This document shows, piece by piece, positions 34,032-40,657 of a stretch of DNA of 40,657 nucleotides (the stretch's first letter is position 1; each line of letters starts with the position of its first letter). Position numbers and translations under genes: made by a program. This DNA comes from DATMNI01 sp035570275 (lineage in GTDB: Bacteria > Acidobacteriota > Terriglobia > Bryobacterales > Bryobacteraceae): positions 1-40,657 of the forward strand of contig DATMNI010000473.1 in assembly GCA_035570275.1 (NCBI GenBank), in the 5' to 3' direction. Under the pieces are notes generated by a model, which was not told the DNA's origin, searched no databases, and saw nothing but the letters and a program-made list of their open reading frames with translations.

Positions 34032-34318
34032 CTTCAGCCGAGATCTACTGGTCTACTCTTGCCAAGCGCCCAAGAACGGCCGCTATAGCTCAAGCATGCC
34101 CACGATGCCTTCGACGTGGCGGTTGCCTCGGCGCACGATTAATTTAGCCCGCTGACAGAACGGACCAGGAAATTAAGGTGTCTGCTCGGGCCAAACGGCG
34201 AAAAGGCTTGCGTTTGACGTTTGAGCTGCCGCCAGTCTTAAGAAATATCCGAGTAATGTAAAGAGGGAAGCGCGCTACAAACGCCTGTCTTGGAGATGAA
34301 GCGTCTTGAAGCCCAGTG
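34032..34318. other. Intergenic stretch right of the element
   Basis: About 290 bases with no supported gene. One degenerate relative of the hairpin repeat (CACGATGCCTTCGACGTG) occurs near 34100. Otherwise I see nothing. Confidence 0.4.
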
Positions 34319-35098
34319 TCAGCCCTGGTCGTTGCCGGAAGGTCCTAAGCGACAAATCTCACAAGCCCAACGAATCATCAGATCCAGTTCGTCGCTGACC
34401 GCGAGCGTGAGCCGCCTGTACAAGTCGCTCAACTTCGCCGTCGGGCTTTCGCCAGCCGACTGAATGCACTCATCACACGCTGTGTGCATCGCGTAGGGAA
34501 ACATCGATCGCGTAAGGTCGAGCCGTTTCCCCCACTCTTGCCTGCCCGTTGTCGAGGCCAAGGCGCCCCGACCCGCGGCGAGAGAAGCTTTCACCTCCCC
34601 GGGATCTTCATCCGCGTCCTCAATTAGTTGCTGCAACGTAACCGAATGGTCGTGCGCTTTCGTGCGGCAATCCATCGCGGTGCAACACGATGGATAGCAG
34701 AGCAGCGATCCGAGCTCTGATAAGTCGACAGAGGAACGAGCCTCGCCAGCACTCCAGATTCCCAAGCCGTCGAGCGGATACTTCAACTCATGCTCGATGT
34801 AGGCTTGTACCGCGGCGTCCGGACCAATTACGTCCAATTCGTAGTCGAAGTCCGCGCTGAACACCGCGCACGTGAGCTCGAATTGCGCAAGCAGCCGCGC
34901 GGTATCTTCCCACTGTTTCTTATCCAGGTGGTTGAGGAGCGAGAAGGGCCGCAGCCCTGCCGCAACCGTGAGGAGGCCCAAGCGTTCGTGCGGCTCGAGC
35001 CAGCTACCGCCGCCAATCCAGACATCACGAGTTGCGGCATAGACCTTCCGGGCGTTGTCCATGTCGCCGAATTCGGAAACGGGCGACGTTTGGGACAT
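34319..35098 (-). CDS. Cys-rich protein of the TcmP/DUF5131 cassette, function unknown
   Basis: A 259-residue protein. The ATG at 35098 overlaps the upstream stop (TGATG), so it is coupled to the DUF5131-type gene. No family is firmly recognised. Three Cys groups stand out: LLCYPSCCTAMDC (about 135-150), HTACDECIQ (about 207-215) and WACEICRLG near the C-terminus. YPxCC followed by a later H-x2-C-x2-C is reminiscent of some uncharacterised archaeal and bacterial metal-binding proteins (DUF483-like), at low confidence. The N-terminal half is alpha/beta with no clear motif. Metal or Fe-S binding is inferred. Confidence 0.7.
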   Translation of the reverse strand: MSQTSPVSEFGDMDNARKVYAATRDVWIGGGSWLEPHERLGLLTVAAGLRPFSLLNHLDKKQWEDTARLLAQFELTCAVFSADFDYELDVIGPDAAVQAYIEHELKYPLDGLGIWSAGEARSSVDLSELGSLLCYPSCCTAMDCRTKAHDHSVTLQQLIEDADEDPGEVKASLAAGRGALASTTGRQEWGKRLDLTRSMFPYAMHTACDECIQSAGESPTAKLSDLYRRLTLAVSDELDLMIRWACEICRLGPSGNDQG

Positions 35099-35856
35099 CA
35101 GCACCGAAGTTCCCCGATCTGGATGAGGGCAGGAGCCGGCTGCGGCCGGACGGCCGGCATATCGTCATGCTTGCGTCCGTCCAACGTTCGGCCGGCCTTC
35201 TTCTTGTTCACTCCTCCCCATTGCTTAAAGAAGAATGCCACGCCGGCCGCTTTGCACTGGTCGCGAATGTCAGTGACCCACTCCTTCTTGATTGGTCGTG
35301 CGCCCGGACCGGACTCACCGCCCACGATGGCCCAGTCAATCCCAGTGAGATTCAGCTTGGGCAGCGTTCCAAGGAGCGGTTCGAGCGATAGGAACTTCAC
35401 CGCCGCGCCGGTCTTGCGCAAATCGTCGATCCGAAATGTGTAATCTGCGTTCTCAACACTCACACCCATCCAAACGTTTGCTGGCCACTCAAGTTGAGGA
35501 CTGAGCTCTCGTAGACGCTCGGAGCGTTTGGTGAGAACTTGAAACTGGTGCCAATGGGCAGCGCGCATGGTCTCGAACGCGCGCCTGATAAAATCCAACG
35601 GAACCCCATCCTGGAACAGATCGCTCATGGAGTTCACGAAGATGACTTGCGGCTTTTTCCACTTCAACGGGGTGTCGAGCATGTGCTGATGCAGGGTGAG
35701 ATTGAATCCGTTTCGATAGTTCTGTTGTCCCATCGCCTTCAGCCGCTTGGACAGCCGCTCTGCGTAGCACAGCTTGCAGCCAGGACTGATCTTGCTGCAT
35801 CCGGTCAGGGGATTCCAGGTTGTCTCGGTCCATTCGATCGGTGTTTTCTGTCCCAC
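35098..35856 (-). CDS. DUF5131 / phage Gp37-Gp68 family protein (three-Cys motif)
   Basis: A 252-residue protein from a GTG at 35856 with AAGGAGAT six bases upstream. It opens IEWTETTWNPLTGCSKISPG, then CKLCYAE; the three Cys (C20, C27, C30, Cx6Cx2C) are the hallmark of this family and look like a variant radical SAM cluster motif. Later motifs include VIFVNSMSDLFQDGVP, HQFQVLTKRSERL, NVWMGVSVEN, FLSLEPLLG, WAIVGGESGPGARP and FFFKQWGG, all typical. The family occurs in phages and islands next to TcmP. Its biochemical activity is not established; a radical-based modification is inferred. Confidence 0.85.
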   Translation of the reverse strand: MGQKTPIEWTETTWNPLTGCSKISPGCKLCYAERLSKRLKAMGQQNYRNGFNLTLHQHMLDTPLKWKKPQVIFVNSMSDLFQDGVPLDFIRRAFETMRAAHWHQFQVLTKRSERLRELSPQLEWPANVWMGVSVENADYTFRIDDLRKTGAAVKFLSLEPLLGTLPKLNLTGIDWAIVGGESGPGARPIKKEWVTDIRDQCKAAGVAFFFKQWGGVNKKKAGRTLDGRKHDDMPAVRPQPAPALIQIGELRC

Positions 35857-35993
35857 GGCGATCTCCTTACGACACCGCTCGTACCCTTGTCGGCGGTGTC
35901 AGGCCGAATCACCAGCCGCTTTTCACATGATACGTTACTTACGGCGTTGGCATAAGGCTCGCAAGCCAACTTATGCAGAATGCGGCGACCGCC

Positions 35994-37184
35994 TCATGGC
36001 TTTACGCGCTGGTTCGGCGGTCCCGCAGAGGCACCGACCGGTGGACGCTTACTGAGCTTTCCGGGCATCAGAATACAGTGGTCATTTAGCCTGTTTCCCC
36101 GCCTCGGAGTTGGACATTCAAGTGCACCCCGTTCCACCTGTTCGGCGACAACTTGCCTAAACTCAGACTCACGGAATTGCATGAAGTAACGAATGACGAC
36201 TTGCTGCCAGACCTCGCTCCTGGTCTTTCCTGGCTGTTCCTCGACGATGTCGCGGATTACACCCCCGAGAGTCTCCCGTTCACCGTGACGGGAATCCTTC
36301 CAATCGAGCTGGCTGTCTGCGAATAGAGGCATGTCCTGAAGTGCCGCGTCAAAGGTGTGCTCATTGTACGCGTCGAGCATGATGTCATTCATCAGCAGCA
36401 GTGCATCGACATGCCGAGACCCAAACACGATGTGGTACTTGACCCTGGTGCCATCCGCCTCGCGGACAGGACAGCTGCAGACGTACCGGAGGTATCTCGC
36501 GAGGCGCTGCTTGTAGGCGGCGACGATCCGCTCTTCCTTATCAGCCGGGGTAATCCGGTCGTCCCACATGAGATCTCGCCACTCCGTTGTGCCGAGAACA
36601 CCGTCAAGGGTGGAGTGAAAGCCCCGGACGATATCCGAATCCGCCCTCCCATGCGAAACCGACCGAACAGCGGCCAGACGGTGCAGTGCTGGCATGTTCA
36701 AGTTGATAAGGACTTCGGTGCTGAACCGTGTTCCGCGCTCCAGCAGCGGACGGATGGAATCGAAGCCGCAGCCCTTCAGCCCGAACGGGTCGAGGTAAAC
36801 AAAGACGGTTTGCTCCGCGATGTGTTTGCGGATTTCGTGCAGGAATCCCTCACTGTTTCCGAGGATTGGATGGGCAAAACCGGCCGTCGTAAAGCGTTCG
36901 AGTGTTCGGGACAGTGAATGGTGGTGGCCGGAACCCTTGTTGACGAAGTACGCGACAGCGTTGCCTGCCGCGTGCTGCGAGATTTGCTGGCAGATGATGA
37001 GGGGTGATCCGGCGGTGCCATCGCTAAACTTACCGGCTCCGGCGAAACAGTCGATAATTACAATGCGACTGCCAAGCCGACTCACCTTGCTAAGGTAGGG
37101 GGGTAAGTACGTACCCAAGATGCGATCCTTGATCCGGGACCACGGCCGCTTTTCCGTAAAGAACGAACTCTCTATGTCCTTCAT
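35994..37184 (-). CDS. tcmP: Three-Cys-motif partner protein TcmP
   Basis: A 396-residue protein from the ATG at 37184. WSRIKDRILGTYLPPYL is followed by IVIIDCFAGAGKFSDGTAGSPLI (about 40-62), a methyltransferase-like glycine loop, and VYLDPFGLKGCGFDSIRPLL (about 125-145), a DPF motif in the place of the catalytic loop. Mid-region ...VLINLNMPALHRL and a C-terminal helical domain (SEVWQQVVIRYFMQF) follow. These match the TcmP family, defined by adjacency to the three-Cys Gp37-Gp68 proteins, and here that partner lies 137 bases downstream. Activity is unproven; nucleic-acid methylation or related modification is a reasonable inference. Confidence 0.85.
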   Translation of the reverse strand: MKDIESSFFTEKRPWSRIKDRILGTYLPPYLSKVSRLGSRIVIIDCFAGAGKFSDGTAGSPLIICQQISQHAAGNAVAYFVNKGSGHHHSLSRTLERFTTAGFAHPILGNSEGFLHEIRKHIAEQTVFVYLDPFGLKGCGFDSIRPLLERGTRFSTEVLINLNMPALHRLAAVRSVSHGRADSDIVRGFHSTLDGVLGTTEWRDLMWDDRITPADKEERIVAAYKQRLARYLRYVCSCPVREADGTRVKYHIVFGSRHVDALLLMNDIMLDAYNEHTFDAALQDMPLFADSQLDWKDSRHGERETLGGVIRDIVEEQPGKTRSEVWQQVVIRYFMQFRESEFRQVVAEQVERGALECPTPRRGNRLNDHCILMPGKLSKRPPVGASAGPPNQRVKP

Positions 37185-37445
37185 GCTGCTTTATGGCTGA
37201 TCACGGAGACAACATTCCGCCACTGGTCTTAGGTTGCCCAGCCGAGTATAGCAGCTCTCTTACTCCGGTCAAAGCAGGCTGTCACCTGGGTCACCTGGGG
37301 ACCTCGCCCCTGCGATTCCGAACGATAAACGCGCTTGCGCCATCTGACCGGTTGGCCGTATCGTCATTACGTCGAAAACTGACCCTACTATGAGAAGTGC
37401 GTCGGACCCGGCGGCGCGCGGCCCTGGCTCAAACCACGAGTGGAT

Positions 37446-37541
37446 CGTTTGGAACTGCACCACCATTGCGCCCGTCTGCCCCAACGAAATCAAGCTCGAA
37501 GCGATCACCCAAATGAACCGCGATTCATCAAGGCGAGTTGG
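37446..37541 (+). pseudogene. Diverged 3-prime remnant of an sdhB-like gene
   Basis: The translation NCTTIAPVCPNEIKLEAITQ plus MNRD aligns with the sdhB end (CTNIGECEAVCPKEIKLEVIARMNRD). A 9-base deletion is apparent in the Cys cluster. After MNRD a one-base loss shifts frame, and the shifted frame reads FIKAS as in sdhB. There is no upstream sdhB sequence. Confidence 0.65.
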
Positions 37542-37560
37542 CCGGAAGGTACAGGTCCCC

Positions 37561-37893
37561 TTATCGCCGGGCAAATATCTCGACCAGAACGGCAGAGACT
37601 GCTTGAGCGGTCTTGGCGGAGACTAATCCCAGTTTCTGGACCAAGCGCTGCCGGTCGACGGCCCGGAGTTGGTCCAGCGCCACCTGGCCACCCTTACCTT
37701 GGAACCTGACCGCCACGCGCGTGGGATTAGGGACGTTCCGCGGTTGTCGTGGGAGCGATGATGACTGTCCGTAAATGCTGGTTCATTTCATCGGGCGAGA
37801 CCACCAGACAGGGACGGGTCTTCTGAATCTCGGACCCTGCGTTGGGTCCAACGATACCAGCCAGACCTGATCCCGCCGCGGAGGGCTCCCCAC
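37561..37893 (-). pseudogene. mazF: MazF/PemK-type toxin gene broken by two frameshifts
   Basis: On the minus strand from a GTG at 37893 the frames read DQVWLVSLDPTQG, then (one base lost near 37833) SEIQKTRPCLVVSPDEMNQH and LRTVIIAPTTTAERP, then (one base lost near 37730) NPTRVAVRFQGKGGQVALDQ, LRAVDRQRL and on to FARR and TAA at 37561. Together this is a complete MazF-like endoribonuclease of about 110 residues, including the RPCLVVS and DQLRAVD core. Two independent one-base losses make an inactive toxin likely, unless they are sequencing errors. Confidence 0.75.
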
Positions 37894-38138
37894 TTCCACT
37901 CGTCCCGATCGAACTGATTCGGCGGAAAGGTCTTCAAAAGCAATTCATCAGCCTCGGCCGGGCCGGCGGCGCGGAAGGTGTCTTCCCAACCTTGGCGGGG
38001 CAGACGGCCGGGGGCGATGACCAGGCAATCGTTTTCGATACGCAGTTCAACCGTACTGCCGAAACCGCACTGCTCGATGATGGGCTTGGGAATGCGAATG
38101 CCGCGCGAATTCCCGATACGTACCAGTTCCGTTCGCAT
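37788..38138 (-). CDS. mazE: MazE/AbrB-type antitoxin
   Basis: From the ATG at 38138: MRTELVRIGNSRGIRIPKPI then IEQCGFGSTVELRIENDCLVIAPG, the swapped-hairpin AbrB/MazE DNA-binding domain, followed by an acidic tail (GWEDTF, FDRDEWKW) that would bind the toxin. Relatives end near DEWxW, just where the toxin begins; here the frame continues about 35 codons into the toxin gene, so the normal stop seems lost. The DNA-binding part is intact. Confidence 0.75.
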   Translation of the reverse strand: MRTELVRIGNSRGIRIPKPIIEQCGFGSTVELRIENDCLVIAPGRLPRQGWEDTFRAAGPAEADELLLKTFPPNQFDRDEWKWGALRGGIRSGWYRWTQRRVRDSEDPSLSGGLAR

Positions 38139-38518
38139 GGTCCGGCAGCCTCCAATAGTACATTGTAACCACTGCGGCTCCTTACCGAAGAGACGGCGCG
38201 CCTGCCAGCGCAAACGCGAACAACGAATTACCCGCCGCGATGGTCTCGTGCTCGGTCTTGGGACTGGTCAGGCGAGGTTGACGCACCGCCGACACCCATG
38301 CGTGCGACGAAGCCGGTGTGCGAAAGCTGGTAACCGCCGGCCGCTGTGCAGGCGGGGGCCGGCTTCGCAGTGAGGCGCCGGTTGCATGGCCAAGTTGCAA
38401 GAACTGCACTCTGCCGTCCTTGGCCTTTCGATTGCGACCCGAGCTGAGCCGGCGGATGACGAGGCGCTGGTTTTTCGGTCTTGACTTTACTGTACAAAGT
38501 AATTTATGATTACCCGGT
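38139..38518. other. Intergenic region, with promoter at its right end
   Basis: About 380 bases with no gene I can support; frames on both strands lack family features. The right end holds the promoter of the lipoprotein gene. Confidence 0.4.
38481..38510 (+). promoter_or_regulatory. Sigma-70-like promoter of the lipoprotein gene
   Basis: TTGACT (38481-38486) and TATGAT (38505-38510) are spaced by 18 bases in a locally AT-rich stretch. The first ATG (38519) lies only 9 bases past the -10, so translation would be leaderless from there, or start at the second ATG (38531). Confidence 0.55.
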
Positions 38519-38866
38519 ATGAGACTCCATATGAGACTCCGCTTTCTGCTCGCAGCCACCATGGCCCTGCTTTCCGGGTGCAGCCGCTCCAATAACCTGC
38601 TGCTCGGCCGCGTGGAGGCAACTGTGGGAACCCACACCGTTGTAGTCACGGATTGCTACCGGACACAAGCCCCGCAACCCGAAAGACTGGCTGATGAAGG
38701 CGGCCAGCCGGTCTACCGGTACATGCCGTGCCAGGATGCCGACGTCTGGATTCGCCGCGGCGAATTGACGGTGAACGGTAAGCCGTACGGGCGTTTGAAT
38801 CCCAGCGACGCGGTACTGGTTGACCACGGTGTCGTGTCGATTGGGCGCGGGCAAGCCAGGCGATGA
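38519..38866 (+). CDS. Small lipoprotein, function unknown
   Basis: A 115-residue protein, or 111 from the second ATG at 38531 (MRLRFLLAATMALLSGC). The lipobox LLSGC gives a lipidated Cys after a clear signal peptide. The mature part is short: LLLGRVEATVGTHTVVVTDCYRTQAP, YMPCQDADVWIRRGELTVNGKPYGRLNPSDAVLVDHGVVSIG. The two Cys of the mature part could form a disulfide. The NGKPYGRL-DAVLVDHG block appears in other small bacterial lipoproteins, with no known role. Confidence 0.75.
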   Translation: MRLHMRLRFLLAATMALLSGCSRSNNLLLGRVEATVGTHTVVVTDCYRTQAPQPERLADEGGQPVYRYMPCQDADVWIRRGELTVNGKPYGRLNPSDAVLVDHGVVSIGRGQARR

Positions 38867-38894
38867 GGGTAGATCTGAGGATACCCGGCCTATC

Positions 38895-40445
38895 CTACTT
38901 GTCCTTCGCTTCGCCGCCGAACTTGATCGACGATTCCCCGGTGTACTTGTGATAATTGCGGAAGTCGATCACGTTGCGCGAGCAATTATCGCTGCCGCGC
39001 TGGCAGCTCAGCGATTCCGAATGCACCGGCAGTAAATACTGCTGGGCATCGCCCAGGCGGATGAACTGATAGTCGACGGCCGTTTCCACGTGGTCAATCG
39101 GGAAGTTCGTGGGCATACCTTTGGCCGACATCTCGATGCGCAACACCCGCGCGGTCGCCGGGTCGATCCACATCGACCCGGAATAGGCCGGCTGGTAGCT
39201 CTGCGATTCGGCGTGGATGCTCCAACTGGAATGCTCGCGGGTTACCTCGAAATCGTACATCTTCGCCATGATTCCACCGGCGCGGGAATCCCGGCGGAAA
39301 TGGAAATCCGCCGCCGTGAAGGGCGAAAAAAGGTTGAGCAGGATGGTGCCGAATTCGCCCGTGGACCATGATCCGCCAGTCTCCTCGATGCTCTTCTTGA
39401 CCACCTTGCCGTTGATTTTGATGTTGCGATAATCCTCGCGGCCGTTTTCGTAAACGACGTCGGTCGAGACCACGTCAATCGGCTGGAAGTTGGCCGGGCG
39501 GCTCTCGCTCTGGAAGCGCGACATCATTTCCTGGCACACATACGCGGGCAGCGTTTGGGTAAACTCCATGGCGGCGTCGGCGGCGCGCCGGATCAGCGGT
39601 TGGTCGGGGCGCTGAACCATCCGCACCGAGTCCTCATCGCCGTCGCCGCGCGAGATGGTGGGCCGGCGGTCCAGCGTCTCGACTTCCGGCTGGGCAGGCC
39701 GCGACAAGACGGGCGGCGGATTGTTTTCGGCCACCTGCGTTGGCGGTTCGGGCGCATGCTGGCGGGCCACGTCATTCGGCCGCCCGCGCTGTAGCCGCGG
39801 CGGGCCCGGGTCGTCCGGGTCCCTCGACGCGGGCGGCGCGGGCGGCGAAACCCGCTCGTTGGATTGCCCGGAAACGGGCGGCGCCGCCGCTGCATCCTTA
39901 GATGTCTCCTTCGGGGCGTCTTTCTGTCCGTCCTTAGGGGCATCCTTCCAGGTATCCACGGCCCCGCCCTTGTCGTCGGCGTTACTGGCGGTCTGAGCGG
40001 TCGCGCCCTTCTCCCAGTACACGTTGACGGCGGTCATGCCCGTCTGATCTTCCTGCGCCTCCACCGAAAGTTGGTCGCCGGGGGAAAAGCTCGGCGTCTT
40101 CACTTCGTCGCCCGCCTTGAAGAACTTGGTTTTGTCCGTGCGCTTGAAATCGAGCACGCGGTTGTCGCCCAGTTCCAGCGAGATCAGCTTGGCGTCCATC
40201 TGCTTCAAGTGGCCGCGGAAGTTGGGCAGCGGTTGGTTAGGGTCGGTCTTGGGCTTCCCCTTGCTGCTGCGCCCCGGAATCGGGATTCCGGTTCCGGTAC
40301 CGCGCCCCGGGTATCCGCCACCCGGATAGCCGCCGCCCGGATAACCGCCACCGGGATAACCGCCTCCCGGATAGCCACCGCCGGGCGGATAAATCTGCGC
40401 CTCAGCGGCAGCAAACACCACGAGCAACAGAATTCCTGGTTTCAC
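38895..40445 (-). CDS. Exported GGGYP-repeat protein, function unknown
   Basis: About 516 residues from a GTG at 40445, chosen because the promoter places the transcript start near 40464; earlier in-frame codons (40469, 40499) lie within the promoter. The signal peptide KPGILLLVVFAAAEA is followed by IYPP and five GGGYP units, then a small domain (FRGHLKQMDAKLISLELGDNRVLDFKRT), a Pro/Lys/Asp-rich linker (about 150-260), and a C-terminal domain (about 290-510) with ADAAMEFTQTLPAYVCQEMM, MYDFEVTREHSSWSI, YSGSMWIDPATARVLRIEM and DYQFIRLG, resembling outer-membrane lipoprotein-carrier-like or DUF-type folds in Acidobacteria. Cell-surface location is inferred. Confidence 0.8.
   Translation of the reverse strand: MKPGILLLVVFAAAEAQIYPPGGGYPGGGYPGGGYPGGGYPGGGYPGRGTGTGIPIPGRSSKGKPKTDPNQPLPNFRGHLKQMDAKLISLELGDNRVLDFKRTDKTKFFKAGDEVKTPSFSPGDQLSVEAQEDQTGMTAVNVYWEKGATAQTASNADDKGGAVDTWKDAPKDGQKDAPKETSKDAAAAPPVSGQSNERVSPPAPPASRDPDDPGPPRLQRGRPNDVARQHAPEPPTQVAENNPPPVLSRPAQPEVETLDRRPTISRGDGDEDSVRMVQRPDQPLIRRAADAAMEFTQTLPAYVCQEMMSRFQSESRPANFQPIDVVSTDVVYENGREDYRNIKINGKVVKKSIEETGGSWSTGEFGTILLNLFSPFTAADFHFRRDSRAGGIMAKMYDFEVTREHSSWSIHAESQSYQPAYSGSMWIDPATARVLRIEMSAKGMPTNFPIDHVETAVDYQFIRLGDAQQYLLPVHSESLSCQRGSDNCSRNVIDFRNYHKYTGESSIKFGGEAKDK
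40312..40387 (-). repeat. 15-bp tandem repeat coding for GGGYP units
   Basis: About five units of the form CCGGGCGGCGGCTAT (minus strand, with third-base variation) encode Pro-Gly-Gly-Gly-Tyr. The unit is in frame, so copy number can change without breaking the gene. Confidence 0.8.
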
Positions 40446-40470
40446 GATACTGGTTGAGATGTTCCGCACG

Positions 40471-40499
40471 GCTATAAGGTTACCTGATTTTAATGTCAA
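40471..40499 (-). promoter_or_regulatory. Strong sigma-70 promoter of the GGGYP-repeat gene
   Basis: On the minus strand a perfect TTGACA (40494-40499) and TATAGC (40471-40476) are spaced by 17 bases. The expected start of transcription is near 40464, leaving a leader of about 19 bases before the GTG at 40445. The remaining 158 bases to the window end show no gene. Confidence 0.65.
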
Positions 40500-40657
40500 G
40501 GTCTCCCCCCCGGTCTCCAGGAACTTCGCATACCAAGCTTGTCCGCTGGCCCGAAGGGCGCAAAAGTTGGTGAACCGGGCCGATAGAGGCGGCGGGCAGA
40601 TTCGCGGGGCAGGTATTTCGTTGGAAATGGGGCCAACCGCGAGGTCCGCGGATCTTG

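Overview
The window looks like a chromosomal segment of a high-GC soil bacterium from the Acidobacteria, most likely a Solibacter/Bryobacter-type member. This is inferred from several features: many secreted PQQ-like beta-propeller proteins, a GH5 enzyme with the C-terminal Ig-like domain common in Solibacter, a propeller-type sensor kinase, a menaquinone-type succinate dehydrogenase, and a recurrent double-hairpin repeat (GGCAGGTT...AACCTGC then GGCGGATT...AATCCGCC) between genes. No rRNA, tRNA, CRISPR array or phage structural gene was recognised.

Left part (1-10.7 kb): three consecutive exported PQQ-like propeller proteins with a small Cys-rich membrane protein, an opposing SAM methyltransferase, a cytochrome c/PQQ dehydrogenase fusion, a frameshifted antitoxin-like remnant, and a GH5-type glycoside hydrolase. 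At 10.7-14.2 kb, nadA and moaA abut on the minus strand. A divergent radical SAM gene follows; its TGA is followed in frame by Ala-Glu-Pro and a later TAG, so it reads as a CUAEP-tail selenoprotein with a bacterial SECIS-like hairpin just after the TGA. This is one of the two most interesting signals.

Middle (14.4-29.5 kb): a wax-synthase-like membrane acyltransferase behind a promoter flanked by two near-identical palindromes, a PL22-like oligogalacturonate lyase, an anchored coiled-coil protein, a beta-CASP RNase/MBL protein followed by a 26-codon zinc-ribbon reading frame, two overlapping paralogous genes with an FVDDP motif, a cluster of repeats, a sensor kinase and response regulator pair, and the sdhCAB operon.

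Right part (29.5-40.7 kb) is accessory. A roughly 4.2 kb IS21-like element carries a double zinc-finger gene broken at a T7 tract, a ParB-like gene, istA, istB and a small gene. Beyond it is a minus-strand cassette of TcmP, a DUF5131/Gp37-Gp68-type three-Cys protein and an unrecognised Cys-rich protein, probably a mobile modification or defence module. Then come a diverged sdhB 3-prime remnant, a mazEF locus with a broken toxin, a small lipoprotein, and a large exported GGGYP-repeat protein. Frameshifts, remnants and insertion sequences mark this end as a site of gene turnover.
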